Assembly (NCBI RefSeq): GCF_023159225.1 | Contig: NC_063171.1 | Location: 37,913,378-37,977,377 of the forward strand | Source of the DNA: Perognathus longimembris pacificus | Taxonomy: Eukaryota > Chordata > Mammalia > Rodentia > Heteromyidae | DNA: 64,000 bases | Direction: 5' to 3' | Shown: in pieces, positions 40,501 to 53,714 of the stretch | How positions within the stretch are numbered: the first letter of the stretch is position 1 | Layout: every line of letters begins with the position of its first letter | The notes under the pieces: generated by a model | Database searches by the model: none | What the model was told of the DNA's origin: nothing | What the model saw: the letters and a program-made list of their open reading frames with translations, nothing else | Translations under genes and position numbers: made by a program

Positions 40501-43500
40501 GCAGAGGCCCCTTGTGACCATGAGTAATCTAGAAGGCAGATCAGAGGGAGGAGTAACCCCTGAGATATTTGCCAACAACCTGGAAAAGTGTATTAGCATT
40601 GTAGTTCTCACCTCGGTGTCCATAGTGTTGATAAATGATCTGGACATGAGAAAGGATTAGAAATTGTCAGCCCCTGGCTGAATGGGGAGATGATTTGGGG
40701 ATAATACAACATGGAGCGGGGCATGTTCTTCAGAATGTACTAGACATGGCAGAGAAACTGGGAGACAAGGCTGCTGTGGAGCAAGAGGAGATCCAGAAGC
40801 GGCTGGCTCAGTTTGTTCAACACTGGGAGACGCTCAAAGAGTTGGCCAAGGAGAGGTGAGTTGGGAATAGAAAGCTCACTTACCTTCCTGGTCCTCAGGG
40901 GTTAGCCTGGCACAGGGAGGCCAGGATGCTGAAATCTCATCTCAGTCTGACTGTTCTCCATGATGACCCATCTCTCCCAGAAGTCCTGGCTCAAAAACCA
41001 CATCTTCTGTGAAGCTTTCTGCCATTTATCCTAAACTGATGATCATTGCTTCTGTTCTGAAAATGCCTTTCCTCCACAGCTGCCTTTTGCCCTTATTTTC
41101 TATAGGTGGCATCCTTCATACTCTCTGTTTCACTTTATCTCACCAGTTTTAATATTACACCCTGACCTTAGTAGAGAAAATGGGGGATATTTTTCTCCCT
41201 TGCAGCCACACAACCAAAATGAGCTATATAACTGCATAGCAAATGCCTGTTGGCAGTAAGAAGACATTTTTTCCCTTAGTTAATAAAAGGAAACATCTAG
41301 CTTTGTGGTTTATTTATTATGCAAGAAAAGAAGACAGTGCTTAATTAACATCGACCTAACTGTGAAAGCATTGTCTTTTGTCTGCTTGGGGTTTCCTTTC
41401 TTCAGCATACCTTCCTAGATGGTAGATGATGTCCCAAAGTGAATTTCTAGGGAAGTTGTTGCCTCCATTCCACAGGTAGATGCACAGCACTAATGAGCAG
41501 ACATGTATTAGATTGTGTTCTGACCTTGTTCCATCCTGGCTGCCTTGTGAGAATCAGGAAGTCTGCTTTGGTTGGGTTTGTGCCACATTCTGGGGGCTTC
41601 ACTGCTTACCTGTGTCTTCCTAACCCTACCCCACTAACCGCCTACTTTAGAGGGCTGAGACTGGAAGAGTCTCTGCAGTTCCTGCAATTCATGGAGAATG
41701 CTGAGGAAGAGGAGGTATGGCTCACTGAAAAGGAAGTGATGGTTACCCGAGGGGATTCTGGAGACACACTGGCTGCTACCCAGGTAAGGAACTGTCAGAA
41801 ATGAATACTTTTCTCCCACTCAGTTTTACTGGGATCTATCCTTCAATAGGCAAAGCTTTCACATGTAAAATTAGAACTTCTCTCCCAGGAGAAGAAGACG
41901 GTAAAAATATGGACAATTTTCCAATTATAAATATGGAAACTCAAAGGTCCAAAGCTATAAGTAACTTGGACAAGGCTATAGAACTAGTCAGGCATGAAGA
42001 CAGTACTCAAATCAATTTTTAATTGGTACTTAAAAAAACTTTCATCTCCTTCTTAACTCCTGTCCTTAAAATCTGTACTTGATTTAAATGCTTTTTTTTT
42101 TTTTTTTTGCCAGTCCTGGGCCTTGAACTCAGGGCTTGAGCACTGTCTCTGGCTTCCTTTTGCTCAAGGCTAGCACTCTGCCACTTGAGCCACAGCGCCA
42201 CTTCTGGCCGTTATATATATATATATATGGTGCCGGAGAATTAAACTCAGGGCTTCATGTATACAAGGCAAGCTCTCTTTCCACTAGGCCATTTTCCCAG
42301 CCCCTGTACTTGATTTAAAATGATCTTTTTTATTGATTTTTTATTATCTTTAAGTAGTTGTACAAAAGGAGTTGCCATTGAACAAAGCAGTTTATGAAAT
42401 ACAATATATCTTGATCAATGTAATGTCTTTCAACATTCTTATCCATCCCTCCCCTCCCCACCGCTTTCCTTGCTCTTCTTAATTTTGTAGGATATCCATT
42501 GGATTCCTGACTGCATTCTCCCCACCATTTCCTCTTCTTGCACCTACTCTTCTCCCCTTGGGCCCTTCCTCATGTTTTATTTTTTGAAACTTTACCTTGG
42601 CATTTCTAAGGAATTACACTATTTGAGATCTCCTTTGAACCTACCATATTTCAGTTAATACATTTGAATATACTTGTGTACCACCCAGTGTATTTACATA
42701 TAAGTTTAGAAGCCAAATCCAGTTTCCACATGTAAGGGGAAACATGTATCTTTAGTCTCTCTGGACCTGACTTACTTCACTTAGTATAACTTTTCCAGGT
42801 CTTCTTATTTCTTTACAAATGGTACAATGTTGTCTTTTCTAATGGAAGAGTAAATTTTCATTGTGTGATTCCATATCTTGGCTATAGTGAATAGTACTGC
42901 AAAACACATGGCTGTGCTAGTGGCTTTACTGTATCCTGGTTTGTAGAATTTTCTTAGTACTTAACATTTTTATGATAGATGCAATGTTCCATGGAATTAT
43001 ATTAATTCTAAATATGGGGGTATTCTTTTCTGTCACCTCGATCAACACCCTCATTGAAAAACTTTTTTAAAAAATACTTGAGATATCACGACAATTTAGA
43101 AACAGTGTCACACAGTATTCCTGTGACATTTTTCCAGGAAGAGTGCCCTCTTTGATAAGCAAAGTGTTTTGAGAAGTCAATTTAGCAGCATTGTTCCAGA
43201 GGATATAGAAAGTAAATGTAAACTCAGTCCATAAATTTTGCTGAACTGACCTTGGTGCATAGCATCACAACTTGCCTTAATGTGAGTACATACAGATTTT
43301 CCAGGCCAGTTATTCTATTTTCACTGATTTATCTATGCAGAACTTGCTGAATAAATATGAAGCTTTGGATAGTGATTTTGCTGTCCATGAGAGCCGAGTG
43401 CAGAATGTGTATGCACAAGCAGAAGACATCCTGAGTAAGGTGAGATCATCCAGGGATTCTAAGTCACTTATATAATCATGATAAGAACTAGCAAATCCAT

Positions 43501-44884
43501 ATTTCTCACTCTGGACACTCCTCGTATACAGGCTCATCTCCTTCTTTTTCCAACATTGCTGTTGCAGGAGGAAACTCAGAACAAGGACAAGATCTCTGCC
43601 AAGATTGAGGCTTTGCGTGAAAAGACTCCTTCTCTGGCCAAGGCAATGGCTGCTTGGAAGTTGCAGTTAGAAGATGACTATGCCTTCCAGCAGTTTAACT
43701 GGAAGGCTGATGTGGTAGAATCCTGGATAGGTATGAAGTATAAGAGCCAGATTCCCTGGGTCTAAGAAATCCTAATAAATTCCATTTGTAGATTGGTCTC
43801 TGGGGCCATTTCCTCTTACCATGATAAAAAGAGATGGTACCTTTGCAACCTGCTCTTATTCTTTCTTGAAAAAAATTGTACTCCCACAAGCACATAGGAA
43901 ACTAAGTGTCACAGTTCCACAGAACAGAGGGTTTTGGAACAAGAATGGATAATATTGAGTATGATATTCAGGAAGGTGACTATATCACAAAACATTCTAG
44001 GACATAAACTATAAAATGTGTTGACTTACAACTTTTGTCCAATATGCAAGTTTCCACTTTTTATGAAAAGCCCAAAATTCTTCCAGATTTATTTTGCTAG
44101 AATTTAGAAATGCAGTCCTTTTCCCACCACTGCTCCCATAGTCAATGGGTTGCTTACCTAAAGAATCAAGAGATTTTCTTGCTCTTTATTTCAAATAACC
44201 ATTTCCTCCTCACAAAGGTACATAGAAAACGCAGTCTTTCTCTTCTCAATGGCTTATTATTATTTTTTGCCAATCCTGGAGTTTGAACTCAGGGCCTGAG
44301 CACTGTCCCTGGTTCCTTTTGCTCAAGGCAAGCACTCTACCACTTAAGCCATAGCACCACTTCTGGCTTTTTCTGTTTATGTGGTGCTGAGGAATCGAAC
44401 CCAGGGCTTCATGCATGCCAGGTAAGCACTCTATCACTAAGCCACATTCCCAGCCCCTCACTGGTTTTCTTTACTGTTTAGGTGAGAAGGAAATGAGCAT
44501 GAAGGCCAAGGACAATGGTGCAGATCTCACTGCTTTCCTCACTCTCCTGGCAAAGCAGGTGAGAGCAGATGGATGGACGCAGGTTGATGACCTCGACCTG
44601 CCTCACACAGAAGCTTAGTCCTTCCTGAGTATTTTGCTCAGATCGAGAAACGGGATTATCACAAAATGTTAGGTCCAAATACTGTACCATATTCCAATAT
44701 TACCCTGACATTAACTTCCAGCCTAATTTAAAATCTAATTCTAAAACATGCGTTCACTTGCCAGGTGCTGGTAGCTCACGCCTGTAATCCTAGCTACTCA
44801 GGAGGCTGAGATTTGAGGATTGTGGTTTGAAGCCAGCTTGGGCAGGAAAAGTCTGTCAAACTCTTATCTCCAATTAACCACCAG

Positions 44885-44918
<34 letters not shown>

Positions 44919-47900
44919 ACCAAACCTGGAAGTAGAGCTGTGGCCTTGAGCAAAAAAAGCTCAAGGACAGAACCCTGGCCCTGTTTCAAGACCCACAACC
45001 AAATATACATATAATTTGCATATATACATGTGCATACAATATTTGCATATATTTGCATGTATATATGCATTTATTGGAACAAAGTCCTAATTCCAACCCC
45101 AAATAGTCACATCATTTAAGTTACATTTCTTTGTTTTAGCTCTTTATTTTTATCTTGTCCATAATTAAAAGCTGGCTGTCCTCAAGTATGCCTGGCCATT
45201 GGCCTATTACACTTCTCCCATTTGTAACCTGTCTATGGATCTACTCAGGACACACTGGATGCTAGTCTTCAGAGCTTCCAGCAAGAGCGACTTTCAGAGA
45301 TCACTGAGCTGAAGGACCAACTAGTGGCTGCACAGCATCAGCAGAGCCCAGCCATAGAGGAGCGCCACGCTGCCCTCCTGCGGCGCTGGGAGCAGCTGCT
45401 AGAAGCCTCTGCAGACCACAGACAGAAGCTGCTTGAGAAGCAGCTGCCTCTACAGAAGGTAAAACAAGAAAAAGTGATGACACATGATACATCTCTATCA
45501 TCTAGATATTGGTTGCAGAATTTAGAAATAGTAAAAAACCTGTTTATAGAATCTATAGATGTTTTAAGCCGGTAAAAATGATGAAGAAAGTCTCTGGGAA
45601 TGTGGTTTAATGGTAGAGTGCTTGCCTAGCATGCATGAAACCCTGGGTTCGATTCCTCAGCACCACATAAACAGAAAAAGCCAGAAGTGGCGCTGTGGCT
45701 CAAGTGGTAGAGTGCTTGCCTTGAGCAAAAAGAAGCCAGGAACAGTGCTCAGGCCCTGAGTTCAAGCCCCAAGGTTGGCAAAAAAAAGAAAAAAGAAAAA
45801 AATGATCAAGAAGACATCTAACTTCTGGAAATACTGGTTTTTGAACTCAGGGTCTTTTGCTTACTAGGCATATATTCTATTACTTGATATTTTTTGTTTG
45901 TTTTTGTTGTTTGGGTTTGGGTTTTTTTTCTTTTTTTTTTTGCTTTAGGTTTTCTTTTTTATAGGATCTCATATTTTTACTTAGGGCCAATCACAGACTA
46001 CAATTGTACCTTCTATGCTTCTCACATAGCTGAGATGTCAGGTGTGTGTTATTATGCCCTGCTTATTGGTTGCAATAAGGTCTTGCTAACTTTTTGTTCA
46101 GGCTAGGCTCAAATGACAATCCTCCCAATCTCTGCCTCTGAAGTATCTGAGATTACAGATATGAAGCACCACACACAATCAAGAAGATCATCTTATTGAG
46201 CAATAAAGAGTTCCTTTTTTAGATTGGTAGTTAGTCATTAGGCAATTTTTAATATATATTAATTGTACAAAGTGATGGGTTTCATTATAAGAGATACTTT
46301 AATACTCATGTTTATTGAAGCATTGTTCACAACTGACAAGTCATGGAGACAGCCTAGACACCCACTCATGGATGATTAAGATGGAAGATTTTTAATATTA
46401 GCAGTTACACAACTGCTTTGAGGTGGAAGGTGGGTCCATATCATGGAAAAGGCAAGTAGGACAAGAGAGTAGAATGCTTTTCTTCACAGTAGAACTCAAC
46501 GAAACTGGCAAGCAAAGATCAAGGCTGGCCTTGTTCTTTGCCCTAAGCCCCCCAAATGGAGCACAGGAAAAGTAGCTATAACATGCATTCTCAACTGTCC
46601 TAACCACTCTTAAGTGAGAACACTCCAGGAGTCACGTAACATCGCTGAACTGGTGGCACTCTCCTATGAGATAAGACGATATTGCCTGCACCCTTTCCTG
46701 CCTGAGCTACTACTATTTAAAGGAGAAGATGGGCCCAAACATGAGCATAGACTAGTAAGTTCTGTATAGATAGGAGTGATTTAAAGATTCTTCCAGCACT
46801 GGCTGTTAAACTACCTGCAATGGTGACCATAAAAATTATAATAAATTATTAATGCCAGTGGTTAGTAAAATGACTGAATATCCCTAGATCAAAAGGAACA
46901 TTGGGCTTGGCAAGATGTTAAGGCAAAGAGTTAGAGATACATAGAAACAAATACACAACTCAGAGACTCTGGATTGCTAGTTTGTTTCTACTATACTGAA
47001 GGGCCTATAGAAATAAATCTCAAATGAACACCTAAAGCAATTAGACTGTTAATTTTACACATATATGTGATTGCCCTGTGCCTGTTGGTTTTCATTCTGT
47101 ATTGGTACAGCCTATCATTCATTTTGATCCTCAACCTTATCTTTTGCTGAGATGTTTTACCAGGAAAGATGGGGAATATCTTTTGCTTTCCCTGCAGGCT
47201 GAGGAGCTGTTCATGGAATTTGCACACAAGGCTTCGGCTTTCAACAACTGGTGTGAGAATGCAGAAGAGGACCTGTCGGAGCCTGTGCACTGTGTCTCCC
47301 TCAATGAGATTCGCCAGCTGCAGAAGGACCACGAGGCCTTCTTGGCCTCTTTGGCTGGGGCTCAAGAAGACTTCAACTATTTGCTAGAGCTAGACCAGAA
47401 GATTAAGGCCTTAGATGTGCCCTCTAGCCCTTATACCTGGTTAACAGTGGAGGTGCTAGAAAGGATCTGGAAGCACCTGCCTGATGCCATTGAGGTAACG
47501 TGGGAAAGCATTAAGATGTCTTCTGTCTGTAGTGAGCATGACCACATCATATATTATTGTAATTGAGGGACTTTTAAGAAATAAAGGAAGACTATCAGTA
47601 TCAAGTCCTGGACCAAGACTGAGAAAAATCAGAGATCCTGTGTATCTACGGTACCATTGAGATACGTTATGCGCCATCATTTAGATAATCTTATACTTTG
47701 GGGTTGGAGAAATGATTCAGGGAAGTGAATGGAAGCCCCAGTAGATGGTGGAAGCAGTAATGAGTCCTGACAAGTTCCTGTGTTTTACATAAGCACACTG
47801 ACACCCATGGGAGATGGGTAAGATTTGAGAGAGGGCAGTGCAGCTGAGTCTCCAAATTGTTTCCCTTATGGCAAGTAAAGGCCTGCGATGTGAACTCTCC

Positions 47901-50900
47901 TATCTGTGGTTTGGGCTTTTAGGAACGGGAGCAGGAGCTGCAAAAGGAAGAGGCAAGGCAGGTGAAGAACTTCGAGATGTGCCAGGAGTTTGAGCAGAAT
48001 GCCAGTGCCTTCCTTCAGTGGGTCCAGGAGACCAGGTGGGCTCTGTTCCTTCCAAACCCATGTACCTGGGCTGCACATGCTATCTGCCACCCGGATGGCA
48101 TAGGGAGTGTCATAAGGGAATGAAGAGATTCTTACCTGATGTGTTCTATGTCCAACTCACAACATTTTAACTGCTCTTTGTATTCCATTTAAATCTATTT
48201 CTGGGTCAGTCCTGGCCAAAAAAAAAGAAAAAATCAAGAGAGGGGAATTGCTGTCCATCAAGGACCCTTTCTTCATACTCTTGATTTACCTTCAGTTTCC
48301 TATCATTGCAGCTCAGAACAATAACAACCCACGTGTATACAAACCACTTTATTTTTCAAACTACTTCCATATCCATTACCTTATTTATTTCACCTTCAGA
48401 GTGACCTTAAAGAGTACCCGGCATAGATCTCATACCTCTGCACCTCTACCCCCAAGAGTGAAAGGAAGTTCAAGTAGACGAATTGATTTGTTTCAAGGTC
48501 ACATATGTATTTATCCATACAATCTATATAATACAAAGCCTAAATATGAAGCTGCCATGTTGCCCAACCACCCAAGCTGTCATGAGAATCAAGTAGGATA
48601 ATCTAGGCTAATTATGTTAATAAATGTAAAATGTTTTGTACATGAGAATAAAATCTGTCATGCCTTCTGGGTAATGACCTAGAACAGAAGAGAGAGTGAG
48701 GGTAGAATGTATTAGATGAATGCTCAAAGTTAGTAGACTGTGTCCATTACATGGCTTGTGCTTTGAGAGCTAAAGTGTGGCCATTCCTACATACTTATTG
48801 GTAAAGCTAAATGAAATAATGGACAAAATGAGACCCTGTGTGAGGTCTAGAAAACATCTGACAGAAATCAGAGGAAGCATCTGGTTGTCTTGCCTCTGGG
48901 TTTTGTCCTTTTATTAGACCCTGGCAGTGTCTGCTCAGTACTGAGCACATCCCCTGACATGAGTGTTCTCTGCTGAAGCAAAGAGCTCTGTGGAACACTG
49001 AGCTTCTCAGAGTGGGAGGCACCTTGGAAACAGTGTGTGCACAGGTTTATATTTTATGACTACAAAGACTTTAGAAGGTTCTGTAAAACTGAAGAAATAA
49101 GATTGTTAAAGTGATCCATGTTAATATATTGCTTCTCTTTTCTTTCTTCTGATTCCTGCTCCGTGTTCTCCACCATATCCAGGGCCTATTTTCTGGATGG
49201 GTCAGTATTTTATCTTACCATGTTTTCTTCTTCACGTTATTATGCAAGAACTAGATAAAGAGGCATCTCTAATGGGACATCATTACCCCCATTGCAATCT
49301 GATAGTACCTAAACTAAAATGTGGGGTGAGAAACAGTTTATTATATTTTTACTCCAGAAGGTGGCACCCTGCCTGCATTGGAGTCAACCCTCTGTATCTA
49401 GGTTGACAGGCACCTGTGAATTAGTATAGCTTGAAAACACTCAGTGCAACTGATTCTCTGACCTCTGTTCTCATCATTCACATCCCCACCCAAACAGGGA
49501 AAAGAAAATAATCAGAAAGAAAAATGTGTCTGTGCTGAACACACACAGACATTTTTTGTGTCTTCATTCCCTAAACATTATTAAGGGCTAACAATTATTT
49601 TGCATGATGTTTACATTGTATTTGGCATTATCAACAACCTAGAGATTAAAGTACATGGGAGAAGATGTGGGTTATATGTAAATCCTGAGCTACTTTATAA
49701 TACGTGAGCATCCACCATTTTGGTAACCACATGGATCCTCAAGCCAGTTTCCCAAGGATTCCAAGGAATAACTACGTATGAGAACAGACCTAGGAAAGAC
49801 AAGGTAAAAGCCTTCCTCTAGGTAGAGAAAAACTAGGGTAGGCCTTACTTCCTTTCTCATTAATCTGGAAAGACTGCCAGAGATGGAAGGATTTGATTAC
49901 AAAGATTTGGCTTTACAAATCTTTTGGAAACAAGCCAAGTAACTTGAGAGACATAGAAGCAAAGAAGATTGATAATAAAAATTTGAGAAAGAAAAAAAAA
50001 AAGAAGCAAAGAAGAGTAGGTGTTTTGAGTTGCTGTATTTGTATGAAATATTGACCTCTGACGGTATGAATAATGTTTCCTCTTGATCTTTAACTAGATC
50101 TTTGCTCAAAGAAACAGGAACTCTAGAGTCCCAACTGGAAGCAAATAAAGTAAGTAACATTTGTTCAGTAGTTGAAAGATATTGCTAGAATTATCCAGAG
50201 TGAAAGGAAAAGCACTTAAAAGAAAAATTCTGCTGACATTTCTAGGCAAATATCATCTAACATCATGAAACTAAGGCTGTAGCCCAACTATGCTCTCAAT
50301 TTGTATCCTCACCATAAGCCACTGCTTTGTGGGTATAGATCTCAGCCTACTTAATTCTCTGAATCTCAATATATCCACCTACACAGCAGAGTTAATATCT
50401 ACATTCCAAGATGGTATAATGATTAAGTAACAGAACAGAAATAAAATTCCCTAGCCTACAGCCTGGACACTAGCAAATGTTTGCAGTAATTAATGTGATC
50501 AAGTGATATTATCTGATCTAGATCATCTCCTTGGCAACTGAATGAAGCAGGGACTAGAACAGCATTTTTCAGTCTTGTTTTCATTGCCTCCTCTCAGAAA
50601 AAAAAAATGTTTAGTTAAATTTAATTTTCTCCTGACAAGGGAAGAGTAAGATGGCTAATAGAATTTGAGAGCCCAAGTATTATAATATGGTTTTCTCCTC
50701 ACACATTTCTTCATCATCAGAATTACTTTGCGCCTACTCTTCTAAGGGAACAATATTACTTCATTAGAATGCATAGGAAAGATGTAGAGACTCAGCCCAC
50801 AATATGCCTACACACATCTGTCCACGCTGATGAAGGAGGTCCGGAACCGGACACTGCAGAACTGATATGAACCGAAGTCTCAGCCAATAACATAGACAGT

Positions 50901-53677
50901 TTATAGTGTGATCACTGGGAGCTGATGATGCCTGAGTCCTGGAAATTCTACTCTTCTTTGTTTGCAGTAGGTAATTGTTCACACTTAGCTACACGTTTGA
51001 AGAGTACCAGAATGACAGCGCACATCGTGCCTAAACATCTCAGTACCTTATAAATGATTGCAGAAGTGAACCAGCTGTCTCAAGTTGCTAACTCTACATA
51101 GAGGGCAAAAATGCATCCTCAAAATAATTGAAAAGGAGCAATTGAAGAGAAACTCAAGCTCCCCCAGCCTCTTCTCCCCCATCTCTAGGTTTGTAGCTGA
51201 GGACACTGACTAACTGACTGACTCTCTTCTGTTTCCCGCCCCAGAGGAAGCAGAAGGAGATCCAAGCAATGAAGCGCCATCTGACCAAGATTGAGGACCT
51301 AGGAGACAACATGGAGGAGGCTCTGATTCTTGACATCAAATACAGCACCATTGGATTGGCCCAGCAGTGGGACCAGCTCTACCAGCTGGGGATGCGAATG
51401 CAACATAATCTGGAGCAACAAATCCAGGCCAAGTACTGAGGCTATATAGCCAGGGCAGGGAGGGGTGAAGATGGTACCGGGTATTAAGAACTTAACAATG
51501 GCTAGAGTTTAGGGTACTCTACTTAAAAGAAAGAAAAAAAAACACAGCTGCTTCAGAGAGCACACTCACCTGCAAATCCAGTGTTTTTTCTCTTCATGGC
51601 CTCACAGATGAACTTTTTTTAAATATAGAGTTTATCAGAGAATAAGAGACATGCTTCTCTCCCCAAGAGAATATTCATTATCTGCCCAAATAACATCCAA
51701 TTCTCAGAGTTCCTTCACCTGCTGGGATATTCATAAATTATTCCATTTTATAAAAATTCCATTCAAGAATATAATATAAAAAATGAAAGGAATATCCAGA
51801 GTACAGACTAATAGGGCAGAAGAACAGAAATTAATTTTCCTAATCAATTAATTATATCAAGGGACCATTAAGTCTCAATAGTTTCCTGGCAGTGTGGGGT
51901 TTGGTTTGCCTAAAGGGCCTTGTTATTAATAATTCAGTCTTTATAAGTCATGTACGTTCTTGTTTTTTATGATATTGGGGTATGAACTCTAGGCCTCATG
52001 CTTGTCAGGCAAGCATTTGACTGCTGAGCCATTCTTTCAGCCTGGGAGTCACGCATTTTCTGCTGGAACCTTTTATCTCTGCTACTATAGCTGAAAAGCA
52101 GCATAGATGATTTCACACATGAATGAGCATAGCTAGGTTCCAGTAAAACTTTATTTGTGGACGTTAAATTTAAATTTAATGTAATGTTCATGTTTCATAA
52201 AATATCCTTTTGATGAGTCAATCATGTAAAAACCCACCATTCTTGGCTTGTGGACTGTATGAAAACAGATGGCAGGCCGACTCTGGTTCACAGAACATAT
52301 TTTGCCAGCCTCTGAGATTGATGAATCTGACAGTATATTTTCCATTACAATTCACTTTCATATGGCATGTCTCTTGCTGTTTTCTGTTTTATTTGGTGGG
52401 TTAATTTCTGTTGTCTTTTTTTCTTTCAGAGATACCATAGGTGTGAGTGAGGAGACACTAAAGGAGTTTAGCACCACTTATAAGTGAGTATAACTTCAGA
52501 GTTGACTGACTCTTTGTATGCTAGTCCATTTATCTTAAGTTCACAAATGACTTAACAGTTTTTCTCTGTGTGGCTGCCATGGAATCTTAAAATGAAGATC
52601 TAGATATGTAAGTGCTTTCAGCCATTGATTTAAATATACTGTCTGTGAGACTCCAAGACGTGAAAAACACAGCTCATTTATGCTCTAGGTTTTATGTTTT
52701 CTTTCTATTCATCATGATAAAAATAATGTATAGAGATACCAACAGACAGGCTTAGTTCTCTGAAAACTATGACATGTTAATAACTCTCCAGTTCCTTCAA
52801 TAAGATCTATTCTTTTCTTCTGTAATTTGGTGCTCTTTGGAGCTTCATAAAATGTTTTCACTCTTTAGACACTTTGATGAGAATTTGACAGGGCGCTTGA
52901 CTCACAAAGATTTCCGATCCTGCCTGAGAGGACTCAACTACTATTTGCCCATGGTAGAGGAAGATGAACCTGAGCCCAGGTTTCAAAAGTTCCTGGATGC
53001 TGTGGACCCAAGCAGGTAAGTGGGAGACCACGAGGTCACCAGCCAGTCATCGGGGCTTGGAGGGAATCCATCAGCAAGTATAATGGATGCATGCAATTCA
53101 TTCATTTGAAAAAGAATTAGGAAGCTTGTGGCATTCGTTCAAAGTTAGCTCAGAAGTAAATAATACTCACTGTAACTCAAACTCCAGCCCTGCAACTTGC
53201 CCAATTCATGACATATGGCTGATCTATGTGAGTTTCAGCTGGCTCTAAGCATAGCACTTAGGAGTCCTTTCATGTGTGAGAGATTTGGGGGGAAATATGC
53301 ATGACTCAAAGGACAACACCTGAGTACGGAATTGTGTGGACTTGTCAAGGAGTGGCAGAGTTATGCACAAATGAAGTCACTATGACAGACTCATTCTTTC
53401 TGATCATTAAACATAAAAGAAAACCAGAAATTATTTAGGTACCTGAGGACTGGTAATGATGGGACATTCTGGAACTTTCTAAACAGAATCAAGCTGAATG
53501 GCACATGTAGAAACAATCTGGAGTTTAAGAAAGAGTGTTTGTCTAAGGGAATGAGGAGGGGGTTCAGAATAGCAACAGTACTATACATCTTATTTGAAGA
53601 AGGACTATGGAAGTTCATGTTTCCCTCTATCTCTGCAACGCTGTTCAGGACAGGTTATCTTTGGAAGCCACATCTCA

Positions 53678-53714
<37 letters not shown>

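Noticed and set aside
47078..47566. 162-codon + frame taken as a separate gene
   Set aside because: It is SPTA1 exon 41 extended into its flanking introns.
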